Source: Planosporangium thailandense
GTDB lineage: Bacteria; Actinomycetota; Actinomycetes; Mycobacteriales; Micromonosporaceae
Reading direction: 5' to 3'
NCBI RefSeq assembly: GCF_011947195.1
Contig: NZ_JAATVY010000005.1
Location: forward strand, 226,521-290,520
Length of the DNA: 64,000 nucleotides
Part shown: in pieces, positions 45,645 to 53,488 of the stretch
How the letters are laid out: each line of letters starts with the position of its first letter
Position numbering within the stretch: position 1 is the stretch's first letter
Program-made: the position numbers and the translations under genes
The notes under the pieces: model-generated
What the model saw: the letters and a program-made list of their open reading frames with translations, nothing else
Told to the model about the DNA's origin: nothing
Databases searched by the model: none

Positions 45645-46352
45645 ATGAACCGCCGCCCGTTCGGCCGCCTGCTGCCGCCGCTCGCCGTCGCCGCGTTGCT
45701 GATCGGCGCGGCGCTGACGGCGGCACTGTCGTCACCCAGAGTGACGCGGGTGCCGCTGCCGGCCAAGACGCCGCCCCAGCAGGCGGCGGACGCCGCGGAG
45801 GCGGTCCCCACGGCACCGGCGTCGGCGGCCGCGGGGGATGCTGCCGCCGGCACGGCCCACCAGTTGCCGTCCTGGGCCGGCGCCGCCGCGGGCCTGCTCT
45901 GTCTGGCGTTCGTCGTCGTGGTCGCCGGCATGTTGAGCTGGTACCTGGTACGCGACCGGCTCCGGGTCACCTCCGCGCCGCTGGTGTCCATTGCGGACGG
46001 TGCCGCTCCCGAGCGTACCGAAGATGTGGTGGCCGCGGTGGACGCGGGCCTGGACCGCCTCGGCGACCGGGACGCCGACCCGCGCCGCGCGGTCATCGCC
46101 TGCTGGGTGCGGCTGGAGGAGGCCGCGGCCGCCGCCGGCACGCCGCGCCGGCCGGGGGACACCCCGACCGACCTGGTCGGACGCCTTCTCCTCACGCACC
46201 GGGTGAGCCACCCGGTCCTCGACGAGTTCGCCGCGGTGTACCGGGAGGCGCGCTACGCCACACACGGAGTTGACGAGCGGATGCGCGCCGCCGCGGTGGC
46301 GTCGCTGCGCCACCTGCGGGCGGAGTTGACGGTACGTGCGGAGGTGGGCTGA
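45645..46352 (+). CDS. DUF4129 membrane protein (MoxR/DUF58 operon)
   Basis: 235 residues. N-terminal membrane helix (LLPPLAVAALLIGAALTAAL), an Ala/Pro-rich extracytoplasmic loop, a second helix (AGLLCLAFVVVVAGMLSWYL, about 86-105), then a cytoplasmic DUF4129 domain with RRAVIACWVRLEEAAAAAG and TPTDLVGRLL. DUF4129 proteins are regularly encoded with MoxR ATPases and DUF58 proteins, as here, and are thought to act in assembly or export of surface molecules. Its stop overlaps the next start (TGATG). Confidence 0.88.
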   Translation: MNRRPFGRLLPPLAVAALLIGAALTAALSSPRVTRVPLPAKTPPQQAADAAEAVPTAPASAAAGDAAAGTAHQLPSWAGAAAGLLCLAFVVVVAGMLSWYLVRDRLRVTSAPLVSIADGAAPERTEDVVAAVDAGLDRLGDRDADPRRAVIACWVRLEEAAAAAGTPRRPGDTPTDLVGRLLLTHRVSHPVLDEFAAVYREARYATHGVDERMRAAAVASLRHLRAELTVRAEVG

Positions 46353-46945
46353 TGGCGCGTGAGCGGGACGTCGGTATCGACGATCTGTTGGGTGCCCCGG
46401 CCGAGGGGGAGGCGGAGCCGCAGCCCGGGACGGGCCGGCCGGTCCGCTCCCGGCGATGGTGGACGGCGCTGGTCGCGGCGGTCGTGTCCGGAGCGGCGTA
46501 CGTGGTGTCGCTCCCGTTGGGGCTCAAGATCCCGTACATTCTGCTTTTCTCGGGCTGCTTCGCCCTGCTCGCCGTTCGGCGGGCGGTCAGGGCGGTCGCC
46601 GCGCCGAGGATGACGATCGGTACGGACCGTCCGTCGCCGGTCGCCGCCCGGATCGACCCGACCCGGGTGCCCGACGGCATCGAGCTCGCGTTGGGGCGCT
46701 GGGACACCCGGCTGTCGGAAAGCGAGCGCGACCCGAAGCGGTTCATGTCGATCGTCCGGCCGCGGCTGGCCGAGATCGCCGACGAGCGGCTGCGCCAGCG
46801 GCACGGGGTGAGCCGGGTCGACGACCCGGCGCGGGCCCGGCAGCTCATGGGGGAGCGGTTGTGGACGTTTCTGTTCTCGCCGCTCGGTGCCGTGCCGAAC
46901 CCGCGGGAGCTCGCGGACGTGGTGGAAGACATGGAGAAGCTGTGA
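46352..46945 (+). CDS. Hypothetical membrane protein in the MoxR operon
   Basis: 197 residues from ATG 46352, overlapping the DUF4129 stop by one base. A hydrophilic N-terminus (residues 1-35) is followed by two membrane helices (ALVAAVVSGAAYVVSL and IPYILLFSGCFALLAV), then a soluble part of about 120 residues with RDPKRFMSIVRPRLAEIADE and AVPNPRELADVVEDMEKL. I do not recognise a named domain. The tight spacing on both sides marks it as part of the five-gene MoxR/DUF58 unit (45645-49870), and it probably sits in the same membrane complex. Confidence 0.85.
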   Translation: MARERDVGIDDLLGAPAEGEAEPQPGTGRPVRSRRWWTALVAAVVSGAAYVVSLPLGLKIPYILLFSGCFALLAVRRAVRAVAAPRMTIGTDRPSPVAARIDPTRVPDGIELALGRWDTRLSESERDPKRFMSIVRPRLAEIADERLRQRHGVSRVDDPARARQLMGERLWTFLFSPLGAVPNPRELADVVEDMEKL

Positions 46946-46982
46946 GTCGGGCCGGACGGGTCGGGCCAGCCGAGGAGGTCGA

Positions 46983-48014
46983 GTGAACGCGCCAGCATTG
47001 CCACCCGCGGAGGTGGGCCGGCTCGGCCGGGCCGTGCTCGACGCGGTGGGCGCCGTCGTCGTCGGCAAGCGGGAACCGTTGGAGCTGGTGCTCGCCGGCA
47101 TCCTCGCCGGCGGCCACGTACTGCTGGAGGACCTGCCCGGGCTCGGCAAGACCCTCGCCGCCCGGTCGTTCGCGCAGGTGCTCGGCATCGAGTTCCGCCG
47201 GCTGCAGTTCACGCCCGACCTGCTGCCCGCCGACGTCACCGGCTCCTTCCTGTACGACCAGCGGGCCGGCGACTTCTCGTTCCGGCCCGGGCCGGTCTTC
47301 ACCAACCTGCTGCTCGCCGACGAGATCAACCGGACCCCGCCGAAGACGCAGGCGGCCCTGCTGGAGGCGATGCAGGAGAAGCAGGTCTCCGTGGAGGGCA
47401 CGACCTACCGGCTGGAGGCGCCGTTCCACGTGCTCGCCACGGCCAACCCGATCGAGTACGAGGGCACCTATCCGCTGCCGGAGGCGCAGCTCGACCGGTT
47501 CCTGCTGCGGGTGTCGTTCGGCTACCCGGACCGCGACGAGGAGTGGGAGGTGCTGCGCCGGCGTATCGACCGCCGACGCGAGGAGGCGGTCCTGCGCCCC
47601 GTCGTGGACGCGCGGACGCTGCTGGCGATGCAGGCGGCGCTGGAGTACGTCGCGGTGGAGGACTCCGTCGGCCGGTACATCGTCGACCTGACCGCCGCGA
47701 CGCGCGCGCACCCCCAGGTGCTCGTGGGCGCGTCCCCGCGCGGGTCGCTGGCGTTGCTCCTGCTCTCCCGCGCGCGGGCGGCCCTGGCCGGTCGCGACTT
47801 CGTGATCCCGGAGGACGTCAAGTACGTGGCGATCCCGGCGCTGGCCCACCGGATCACGCTCCGGCCGGAGATGTGGCTGCGGCACATCGACCCGGCGACG
47901 ATCGTGGCCGAGGTGGTGGACGCCACGCCCGCGCCCGCGAGCGGTGCCGTGCCGACCTACGCCGGGGCGGCGCCCGCCGCCGCCGGTCAGCGGTACACCG
48001 CGCCGAGAGGCTGA
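46983..48014 (+). CDS. MoxR-family AAA+ ATPase
   Basis: 343 residues from GTG 46983 (GAGGAGG, 4-base spacing). AAA+ core: Walker A LEDLPGLGKTLAARSFA, the MoxR-specific RLQFTPDLLPADVTGS, Walker B NLLLADEINRTPPKTQAALL, sensor 1 FHVLATANPIEYEGTYPLP and arginine-bearing LDRFLLRVSFGYP. A C-terminal lid with ITLRPEMWLRHIDP is followed by an Ala/Pro-rich tail. MoxR ATPases act as chaperones for metal-enzyme or surface complex assembly, with VWA or DUF58 partners; the DUF58 gene follows after 3 bases. Confidence 0.96.
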   Translation: MNAPALPPAEVGRLGRAVLDAVGAVVVGKREPLELVLAGILAGGHVLLEDLPGLGKTLAARSFAQVLGIEFRRLQFTPDLLPADVTGSFLYDQRAGDFSFRPGPVFTNLLLADEINRTPPKTQAALLEAMQEKQVSVEGTTYRLEAPFHVLATANPIEYEGTYPLPEAQLDRFLLRVSFGYPDRDEEWEVLRRRIDRRREEAVLRPVVDARTLLAMQAALEYVAVEDSVGRYIVDLTAATRAHPQVLVGASPRGSLALLLLSRARAALAGRDFVIPEDVKYVAIPALAHRITLRPEMWLRHIDPATIVAEVVDATPAPASGAVPTYAGAAPAAAGQRYTAPRG

Positions 48015-48017
48015 GGC

Positions 48018-49325
48018 ATGGCCGACGCAGGCGGCTGGGTGCCCACCCGTGCGTTCGGCCGGGCCATCCTGGTGACCGGGCTGCTGGTGGTCCTGGCCGT
48101 CGCCATCGGACGGTACGACCTCGTGGTCCTCGCCGCCCCGTTCGCCCTCGGCACCGCGCTGTCCCTGCGCCGCCGACCCGCCACGCTGCCCGTCCCCGAA
48201 CTGTCGACGGTGGACGCCCGAATCGTCGAAGGCGACGACGTCACGGTACGGGTGAGCGTGGCCAACCCCGACCCGGTGGCGCTCGACTTCGTCCTGCTGC
48301 GGCTGTGGCTGCCGCGGTGGGTACGGGCGCACCACGGCGACCACCCGTACGCCGCCTCGGCCCGGGCCGGCAGCGTCGCCGAGATCGACCTCGCCGGGTC
48401 CGCCCTGCGCTGGGGCCGGCACGCCGTCGGCCCCCTGTCGCTGCACGGCGTGGCCTGCGACGGACTGCTCGCCTCGCTGCGGGTGGAGTGCGAACCGCTT
48501 CCGATCAAGGCGTACCCGGCGACGGAGGCGTTCCGCGCCGACGAGGCGATGCCGCGCGCCGCCGGCCTGGTCGGCCAGCACCACTCGCGCCGCCCCGGCG
48601 AGGGCGGCGAACTGGCCGGGGTCCGCGAGTTCACCCCCGGCGACCGGCTGCGCCGCATCGATTGGCGGGTCACCCTGCGTACCCGGCGGGTGCACGTCGT
48701 GTCGACGCTGTCGGACCGGGACGCGGAGGTGGTGGTGCTGCTGGACGTGCTCCACGAGGCGGGCGCGTCGGGCGGTATCGGCGGCGCCGCCTCGGTGCTG
48801 GACACGACGGTACGGGCCGCGGCCGGCATCGCCGAGCACTACCTGCACCGGGGCGACCGGGTGGCGATGCTCGAGTACGGGTTCCGGGCCCGCCGGCTGC
48901 GCCCGGGTGCCGGCCGCCGCCAGTACCTGACCGTGCTCGAATGGCTGCTCGACGCCGCGCCGGCCGGTGGCGCGGACGAGTCCTCGGCCGGCGCGTTCGG
49001 CGCCCATCTGCTCAGCAGCAACGCGCTGGTGATCGTGCTGACGCCGCTGCTGGACCAGCGTTCGGCGGCGATGGTCGCCGGGCTGGCCCGGTCCGGGCGG
49101 TTCGTCGTCGCGGTCGACACGCTGCCGGCGGACCTGCGTCCGCCGACCGGCGGCCCCTGGGCCGCGCTGGCGGCCAGGCTGTGGCGGATGAGCCGGGAGA
49201 ACGTGGTGGGCCTGCTCCGCGAGCACGGCGTACCGGTGGTCGGCTGGGCCGGTGCGGGCAGCCTCGACCAGGTCCTGCGCGACGTGACGCGGATGGCGGC
49301 CGCGCCGAAGGCGGGCCGGCGATGA
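48018..49325 (+). CDS. DUF58 domain protein
   Basis: 435 residues. Two N-terminal membrane helices (AILVTGLLVVLAVAIG, LVVLAAPFALGTALSL), a beta-rich extracytoplasmic segment, then the DUF58 signature GELAGVREFTPGDRLRRIDW at about residue 205 and a VWA-like C-terminal region starting VVVLLDVLHEAG, whose D-x-S-like metal site is only partly kept. DUF58 proteins partner with MoxR ATPases; both are in this operon. The stop overlaps the next start by four bases (ATGA). Confidence 0.95.
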   Translation: MADAGGWVPTRAFGRAILVTGLLVVLAVAIGRYDLVVLAAPFALGTALSLRRRPATLPVPELSTVDARIVEGDDVTVRVSVANPDPVALDFVLLRLWLPRWVRAHHGDHPYAASARAGSVAEIDLAGSALRWGRHAVGPLSLHGVACDGLLASLRVECEPLPIKAYPATEAFRADEAMPRAAGLVGQHHSRRPGEGGELAGVREFTPGDRLRRIDWRVTLRTRRVHVVSTLSDRDAEVVVLLDVLHEAGASGGIGGAASVLDTTVRAAAGIAEHYLHRGDRVAMLEYGFRARRLRPGAGRRQYLTVLEWLLDAAPAGGADESSAGAFGAHLLSSNALVIVLTPLLDQRSAAMVAGLARSGRFVVAVDTLPADLRPPTGGPWAALAARLWRMSRENVVGLLREHGVPVVGWAGAGSLDQVLRDVTRMAAAPKAGRR

Positions 49326-49870
49326 TGAGCCTGCGCGGGCTGCGGGACCGGGCCACCCGGATCACGCCGGGCACCCTGCTGGTACGCGGCGCGGCGCTGC
49401 TGTCCGCGGCGGGCGCCCTCCTGGTCGCGTGCCCCGGCGAGATCCTCGCCAGGCCGGGCGCCGCCGTGGGGCTCGTGGCCGGCGGGGCGCTGCCGGCGCT
49501 GGCACCGCGTACCCGGGTCACCACGATCGTGCTGTTCGCGGCGATCGGCGGGTGGCTCGCCGCGACGACGGTGTACGGGCAGCCGGTGACGCCGGCCCGA
49601 CTGGCGGTGCTGGCGTGCCTGCTGTACCTGGCGCACACGACGACGGCGCTCGCGGCGGCGCTGCCGTACGACACCGTGGTGTCGCCGGCCGTGCTGGCGC
49701 GGTGGTTCGCCCGTACCGTCGTCGTGCTCGTCCCGACCGCCGGGTTCGCGGTGGCGGCGACGCTCGGCGTCCGGTACGTCGGCGGGCGCGCGTACCTGGT
49801 CGCGGCCGTCGCCGGGCTGCTGGTGGCCGCCGCGCTGGTCGGGCTGCTGGCCAGGTGGCGCAGGTCCTGA
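49322..49870 (+). CDS. Hypothetical four- to five-helix membrane protein in the MoxR operon
   Basis: 182 residues from ATG 49322 (ATG 49325 is equally possible), overlapping the DUF58 stop. Almost entirely hydrophobic, with helices around LLVRGAALLSAAGALLVA, VTTIVLFAAIGGWLAATT, LAVLACLLYLAHTTTALAAA, VVVLVPTAGFAVAATLG and YLVAAVAGLLVAAALVGLLA, and a basic tail (ARWRRS). No named family recognised. Tight overlap with DUF58 makes it the last gene of the MoxR unit. An intergenic gap of 50 bases separates it from the cupin gene. Confidence 0.85.
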   Translation: MMSLRGLRDRATRITPGTLLVRGAALLSAAGALLVACPGEILARPGAAVGLVAGGALPALAPRTRVTTIVLFAAIGGWLAATTVYGQPVTPARLAVLACLLYLAHTTTALAAALPYDTVVSPAVLARWFARTVVVLVPTAGFAVAATLGVRYVGGRAYLVAAVAGLLVAAALVGLLARWRRS

Positions 49871-49920
49871 CCGCCGGACCCTATGATTCGATGCCTCGCC
49901 GTCGATCAGGAGAGGTCGCT

Positions 49921-50286
49921 ATGCAGGTCATCACGGGCGCTGGCCGGTTCACCGCACCCGAGCCGGGTGAGTCGAGGCGCTACGACGAGCAGTTGCGCGT
50001 CACCGACCTCAGCCTCGGCACGTACTCGGTGCCGGTCGGCGGCGTCGACACCCAGCAGCCGCACAACGAGGACGAGGTGTACGTCGTGACCGCCGGCCGG
50101 GCCCGGCTCGTCGCGGACAGCGGCGAGGTCGAGGTGGGGCCGGGCAGCGTGATCTACGTACCGGCGGGCGAGCCGCACCGGTTTGTCGACGTGACCGAGG
50201 ATCTCGCGGTACTGGTGCTCTTCGGTCCGGCCGAGTACACCCGGTCGCAGTCGCAGTCGCAGTCGCAGTCGCAGTCGCGGTCGTGA
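49921..50286 (+). CDS. Cupin-domain protein with a Ser-Gln repeat tail
   Basis: 121 residues from ATG 49921 (AGGAGAGG upstream). Single cupin: motif 1 around PHNEDEVYVVTAGRARL and motif 2 GSVIYVPAGEPHRFVDV, with the metal-binding His and Glu of motif 1 and His of motif 2 present. Ligand unknown. The C-terminus is a low-complexity RSQSQSQSQSQSRS tail encoded by five perfect copies of the hexamer TCGCAG. The stop overlaps the GrpB-family start by GTGA. Confidence 0.9.
   Translation: MQVITGAGRFTAPEPGESRRYDEQLRVTDLSLGTYSVPVGGVDTQQPHNEDEVYVVTAGRARLVADSGEVEVGPGSVIYVPAGEPHRFVDVTEDLAVLVLFGPAEYTRSQSQSQSQSQSRS
50245..50280 (+). repeat. Hexanucleotide microsatellite in the cupin gene
   Basis: TCGCAG repeated five times (50245-50274) plus a degenerate TCGCGG. 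Each unit codes for Ser-Gln, so changes in copy number keep the frame and alter only tail length. Confidence 0.95.
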
Positions 50287-50846
50287 AGAGCGAGGACGAG
50301 ATCCGGCAGGCGACCGTGGGGGCGGTGCAGCCGTTGACCGGACCGATCGAGATCCGTGACTACGATCCGGAGTGGCCGCGGATGTTCGCCCGCGAAGCCG
50401 AGCGGATCCGGGCCGCGCTGGGCGGGCGCGTGTCGGCGCTCGAGCACGCCGGCTCCACCGCGGTGCCCGGCCTGCCCGCCAAACCGAGAATCGACATGGT
50501 GCTCGTGGTGGCCGACTCCGCCGACGAGCCGGCGTACGTGCCGGATCTGGTGGCGGCCGGGTACCACCTCCAGATCCGGGAGCCGGACTGGTACGAGCAC
50601 CGGATGCTCAAGGGTCCCGACATCGACGTCAACCTGCACGTCTTCTCCGACGGCTGCCCGGAGGTGGCGCGGATGCTGCTGTTCCGGGACTGGCTGCGCA
50701 CGTGCGCCGAGGACCGGGAACTGTACGCGTCGACCAAGCGGCGCCTGGCCGAGCGGAACTGGACGTACGTGCAGCAGTACGCCGACGCGAAGACCGAGGT
50801 CGTCGAGGAGATCCTGGCGCGGGCGCAGGCCGGCACGAGGTCGTAG
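50283..50846 (+). CDS. GrpB/UPF0157 family nucleotidyltransferase-like protein
   Basis: 187 residues from GTG 50283, overlapping the cupin stop. The GrpB family has a minimal nucleotidyltransferase fold: EIRDYDPEWPRMFAREAERI, the signature EHAGSTAVPGLPAKPRIDM (G-S-T followed by an acidic pair) and LHVFSDGCPEVARMLLFRDW. Some members are fused to dephospho-CoA kinase; this one is not. Function unknown, cytoplasmic. Confidence 0.93.
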   Translation: MKSEDEIRQATVGAVQPLTGPIEIRDYDPEWPRMFAREAERIRAALGGRVSALEHAGSTAVPGLPAKPRIDMVLVVADSADEPAYVPDLVAAGYHLQIREPDWYEHRMLKGPDIDVNLHVFSDGCPEVARMLLFRDWLRTCAEDRELYASTKRRLAERNWTYVQQYADAKTEVVEEILARAQAGTRS

Positions 50847-50943
50847 CCGTCCGGGCACCGACGGTTACGGGGCAGCGCGCCCGGCGTGCGCTTCGGTATG
50901 TTTGGGCACGCATCGATGCCAATACCCCTCGGGAGTTTCCGCC

Positions 50944-51909
50944 GTGCGCCGTGTCGCGCCGCTCGTTGTCGCCCTCATCGCATGTGCTCTCCTCGCCTCC
51001 GGCTGCGGCCGGCCCGTCGCGGTGCGGTGGGCCAACGCCAGCAGCCCGCTGACGCCGGCGAGCCCGGAGCAGTCGCGGACCGAGCCGCCCTCGCCGGCCG
51101 GGTCGCGGCTCCACAGCCCGTCGCCGGAGCTGGGGCACACGTCGTCACCGGCCACATCCGGTCCGGCCGCCAGGACGGGGCCGTCGGCGGCGTCGAGCAG
51201 CGGCCCGGCGGCTCCCGGCACGTCAACGCCGCCCGCGCCGCCGGCGGCCCCGATCCCCGCGACGGGGCGCGGTCCGGGCGGGTCGATCACGAACACCGGC
51301 ACGGACGCCGTGGCGTTGACGTTCGACGACGGGCCGGACCCGCAGTACACGATGCAACTGCTCGACCTGCTCAAGGAGCAGGGGGTGAAGGCCACCTTCT
51401 GCGTGGTCGGCTTCCGGGTCCGCAGCCACCCTGAGGTGGTCAGGCGGATCGTCGCCGACGGTCACACGCTGTGCAACCACTCCTGGCAGCATCTGGATCT
51501 GTCCAAACGCGACGACAACTATCTCGCGGGGGATCTGCAGGCGACCAACGACGCGATCCACGCGGCGGTGCCCGACGCGCCCATCGAGTACTTCCGGGCA
51601 CCGTACGGCAACTTCACCCCCGGCATGGTCCGGCTGGCGACCCGGATGGGCATGAAGCCGATCTACTGGAGCGTCGACGACCAGTGCTGGATGAGCAGTA
51701 CGTACGGCACCGGCCCCGCCATGATCGACCACATCGCGACGATGGTGCGGCGCGGCACCCGGCCGGGCGGGATCATCCTCTCCCACGACATGGGCAAGCC
51801 GCAGACGATCGCGGCCTACCGGTCGCTGCTGCCCTGGTTGACCTCGCGGTTCCACCTGGAGGCGCTGCCGACCGACCAGCCGCACCGGTCGGGGCAGGAG
51901 CCGCGGTAG
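50944..51909 (+). CDS. Lipoprotein polysaccharide deacetylase (NodB domain)
   Basis: 321 residues from GTG 50944. Lipoprotein signal (VAPLVVALIACALLASGC, lipobox ASGC), a Ser/Pro/Ala-rich linker of about 90 residues likely spanning the wall, then a CE4 NodB domain. Its metal and catalytic residues look complete: ALTFDDGPDP (Asp pair), CNHSWQHLDL (H-x3-H), FRAPYGNFTPG, and IILSHDMGK (catalytic His). It probably de-N-acetylates peptidoglycan or another surface glycan. A family C palindrome begins 3 bases after its stop. Confidence 0.94.
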   Translation: MRRVAPLVVALIACALLASGCGRPVAVRWANASSPLTPASPEQSRTEPPSPAGSRLHSPSPELGHTSSPATSGPAARTGPSAASSSGPAAPGTSTPPAPPAAPIPATGRGPGGSITNTGTDAVALTFDDGPDPQYTMQLLDLLKEQGVKATFCVVGFRVRSHPEVVRRIVADGHTLCNHSWQHLDLSKRDDNYLAGDLQATNDAIHAAVPDAPIEYFRAPYGNFTPGMVRLATRMGMKPIYWSVDDQCWMSSTYGTGPAMIDHIATMVRRGTRPGGIILSHDMGKPQTIAAYRSLLPWLTSRFHLEALPTDQPHRSGQEPR

Positions 51910-51911
51910 CG

Positions 51912-51993
51912 CCAAGATCCGCGCAAGGTGTGCCATATTGTCGCTATCCCGCGTCAGGAGACAGCAATATGTGACACCTTGCGCGGATCTTGG
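51912..51993. repeat. Intergenic palindrome, family C copy 2
   Basis: 29-base arms (51912-51940 with 51965-51993), 27 paired; the outer 20 bases of the stem are perfect. 24-base loop. Outer ends read CCAAGATCCGCGCAAGGTGT inward. Confidence 0.9.
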
Positions 51994-52028
51994 GGCGCTG
52001 GCGTCGACGTCCGTCAAACCGCAACGCT

Positions 52029-52042
52029 CGTCACATGTGACG
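52029..52042. promoter_or_regulatory. Palindrome upstream of ndh
   Basis: CGTCACATGTGACG, 14 bp without a spacer, 50 bases before the ndh start. A second small inverted repeat (ACGGCA...TGCCGT, 52044-52061) is adjacent. Both could bind redox-responsive or TetR-type regulators. Confidence 0.4.
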
Positions 52043-52091
52043 CACGGCAAGTTCGTGCCGTAGGCGAGCGGCGGAGCGGGAGGATAGGACC

Positions 52092-53453
52092 GTGGCTGCC
52101 AAGCGGATTCTTGTTGTCGGTGCGGGACATGTCGGTCTTTACGCTGCTCTTCGCCTGTCTAAGAAGATCAGGCGGAGCGAGGCGGAGATCATCGTTGTCG
52201 ATCCCCAGCCGCACATGACCTACCAGCCGTTCCTGCCGGAGGCCTCGGCCGGCAACATCTCGCCCCGGCACTCCGTGGTGCCGCTGCGCCGGGAGTTGAA
52301 GCGTTGCCGGGTGCTGGCCGGCGAGGTGACGCGGATCGACCACACCCACAAGGTGGCGACGATCGCGCCGATCATCGGCCCCGAGCGCGAGCTGGCGTAC
52401 GACCACATCATCGTCGCGCCCGGCAGCGTGTCGCGCACCCTGCCGATCCCCGGCCTGCGCGAACACGCGGTCGGTTTCAAGACCATCGGCGAGGCGATCT
52501 ACCTGCGCAACCACGTCCTCGAGCGGCTCGACGTCGCGGCGACCACCACCGACCCGGGGGTCCGTTCGTGCGCGCTCACCTTCGTGTTCGTCGGCGGGGG
52601 GTACGCGGGCATCGAGGCGCTGGCCGAGATGGAGGACATGGCGCGCGACGCGCTCCGCTACTACCCCGAGCTCAAGCCGGAGGACATGCGCTGGGTGCTC
52701 GTGGAGGCCACCAGCCGGATCCTGCCCGAGGTCGACCCTGACATGGGCGCCTACACGGTCAACCAGCTGCTCAAGCGCGGCCTCGACATCAGGCTCGACA
52801 CCCGCCTGGAGTCCTGCGCCGGCGGTGTGGTGACGCTCAGCGACGGCGACAGCTTCCGGGCCGACACGATCGTGTGGACCGCCGGGGTCAAGCCGCACCC
52901 GATGCTCGACGCCACCGACCTGCCCCGCGACGAGCGGCGCCGGGTCACGTGCCTGCCGACGCTGCAGGTCGTCGACGCGCAGGGGCGGGTCGTGGAGGGC
53001 GCGTGGAGCGCCGGGGACTGCGCCGCCGTGCCGGACCTGACCTCCAACAAGCCGGGCGCGTTGTGCTCGCCCAGCGCGCAGCACGCGGTACGCCAGGCCC
53101 GCCGGATGGCCGACAACATCGCGGCCGTGATCCGGGGGCGCCAGCCCAAGGAGTACCGGCACAAGCACGCCGGCTCGGTCGCCAGCCTCGGCCTGCACAA
53201 GGGCGTCGCCCAGGTGTACGGGGTCAAGCTCACCGGCTGGCCGGCGTGGCTGATGCACCGCAGCTACCACATGAGCCGGATTCCGAGCTTCAACCGCAAG
53301 GTCCGGGTGGTCGTCGACTGGACGCTGGCGCTGTTCCTCAAGCGCGAGGTGGTCTCGCTCGGCGAGCTGCACGAGCCGCGGGAACCGTTCACCGACGTCA
53401 CCCCGACGGTGCCGGCCCAGGCGGTCAGGGGTGATCTCGCCGCCAAGCGGTGA
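52092..53453 (+). CDS. ndh: Type II NADH:quinone oxidoreductase (NDH-2)
   Basis: 453 residues from GTG 52092 (GGGAGGATAGGA upstream). A non-proton-pumping flavoprotein that passes electrons from NADH to quinone at the membrane face. FAD-binding loop ILVVGAGHVGLYAALRLSKK with acidic end VVDPQPH, quinone-site region MTYQPFLPEASAGN, NADH loop VFVGGGYAGIEALAEMED and the second FAD motif VEGAWSAGDCAAVPD are clear. An amphipathic C-terminal segment (NRKVRVVVDWTLALFLKREV) may anchor it to the membrane. Related flavoproteins cannot be excluded, but this best fits Ndh. Confidence 0.9.
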   Translation: MAAKRILVVGAGHVGLYAALRLSKKIRRSEAEIIVVDPQPHMTYQPFLPEASAGNISPRHSVVPLRRELKRCRVLAGEVTRIDHTHKVATIAPIIGPERELAYDHIIVAPGSVSRTLPIPGLREHAVGFKTIGEAIYLRNHVLERLDVAATTTDPGVRSCALTFVFVGGGYAGIEALAEMEDMARDALRYYPELKPEDMRWVLVEATSRILPEVDPDMGAYTVNQLLKRGLDIRLDTRLESCAGGVVTLSDGDSFRADTIVWTAGVKPHPMLDATDLPRDERRRVTCLPTLQVVDAQGRVVEGAWSAGDCAAVPDLTSNKPGALCSPSAQHAVRQARRMADNIAAVIRGRQPKEYRHKHAGSVASLGLHKGVAQVYGVKLTGWPAWLMHRSYHMSRIPSFNRKVRVVVDWTLALFLKREVVSLGELHEPREPFTDVTPTVPAQAVRGDLAAKR

Positions 53454-53458
53454 GCTGT

Positions 53459-53488
53459 CCGGTGGGGAAGCGTCAGCCGGTGGGGAAG
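53459..53488. repeat. Short direct repeat at a gene end
   Basis: CCGGTGGGGAAG at 53459-53470 and again at 53477-53488 (period 18), spanning the stop codon of the minus-strand membrane gene. Confidence 0.85.
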
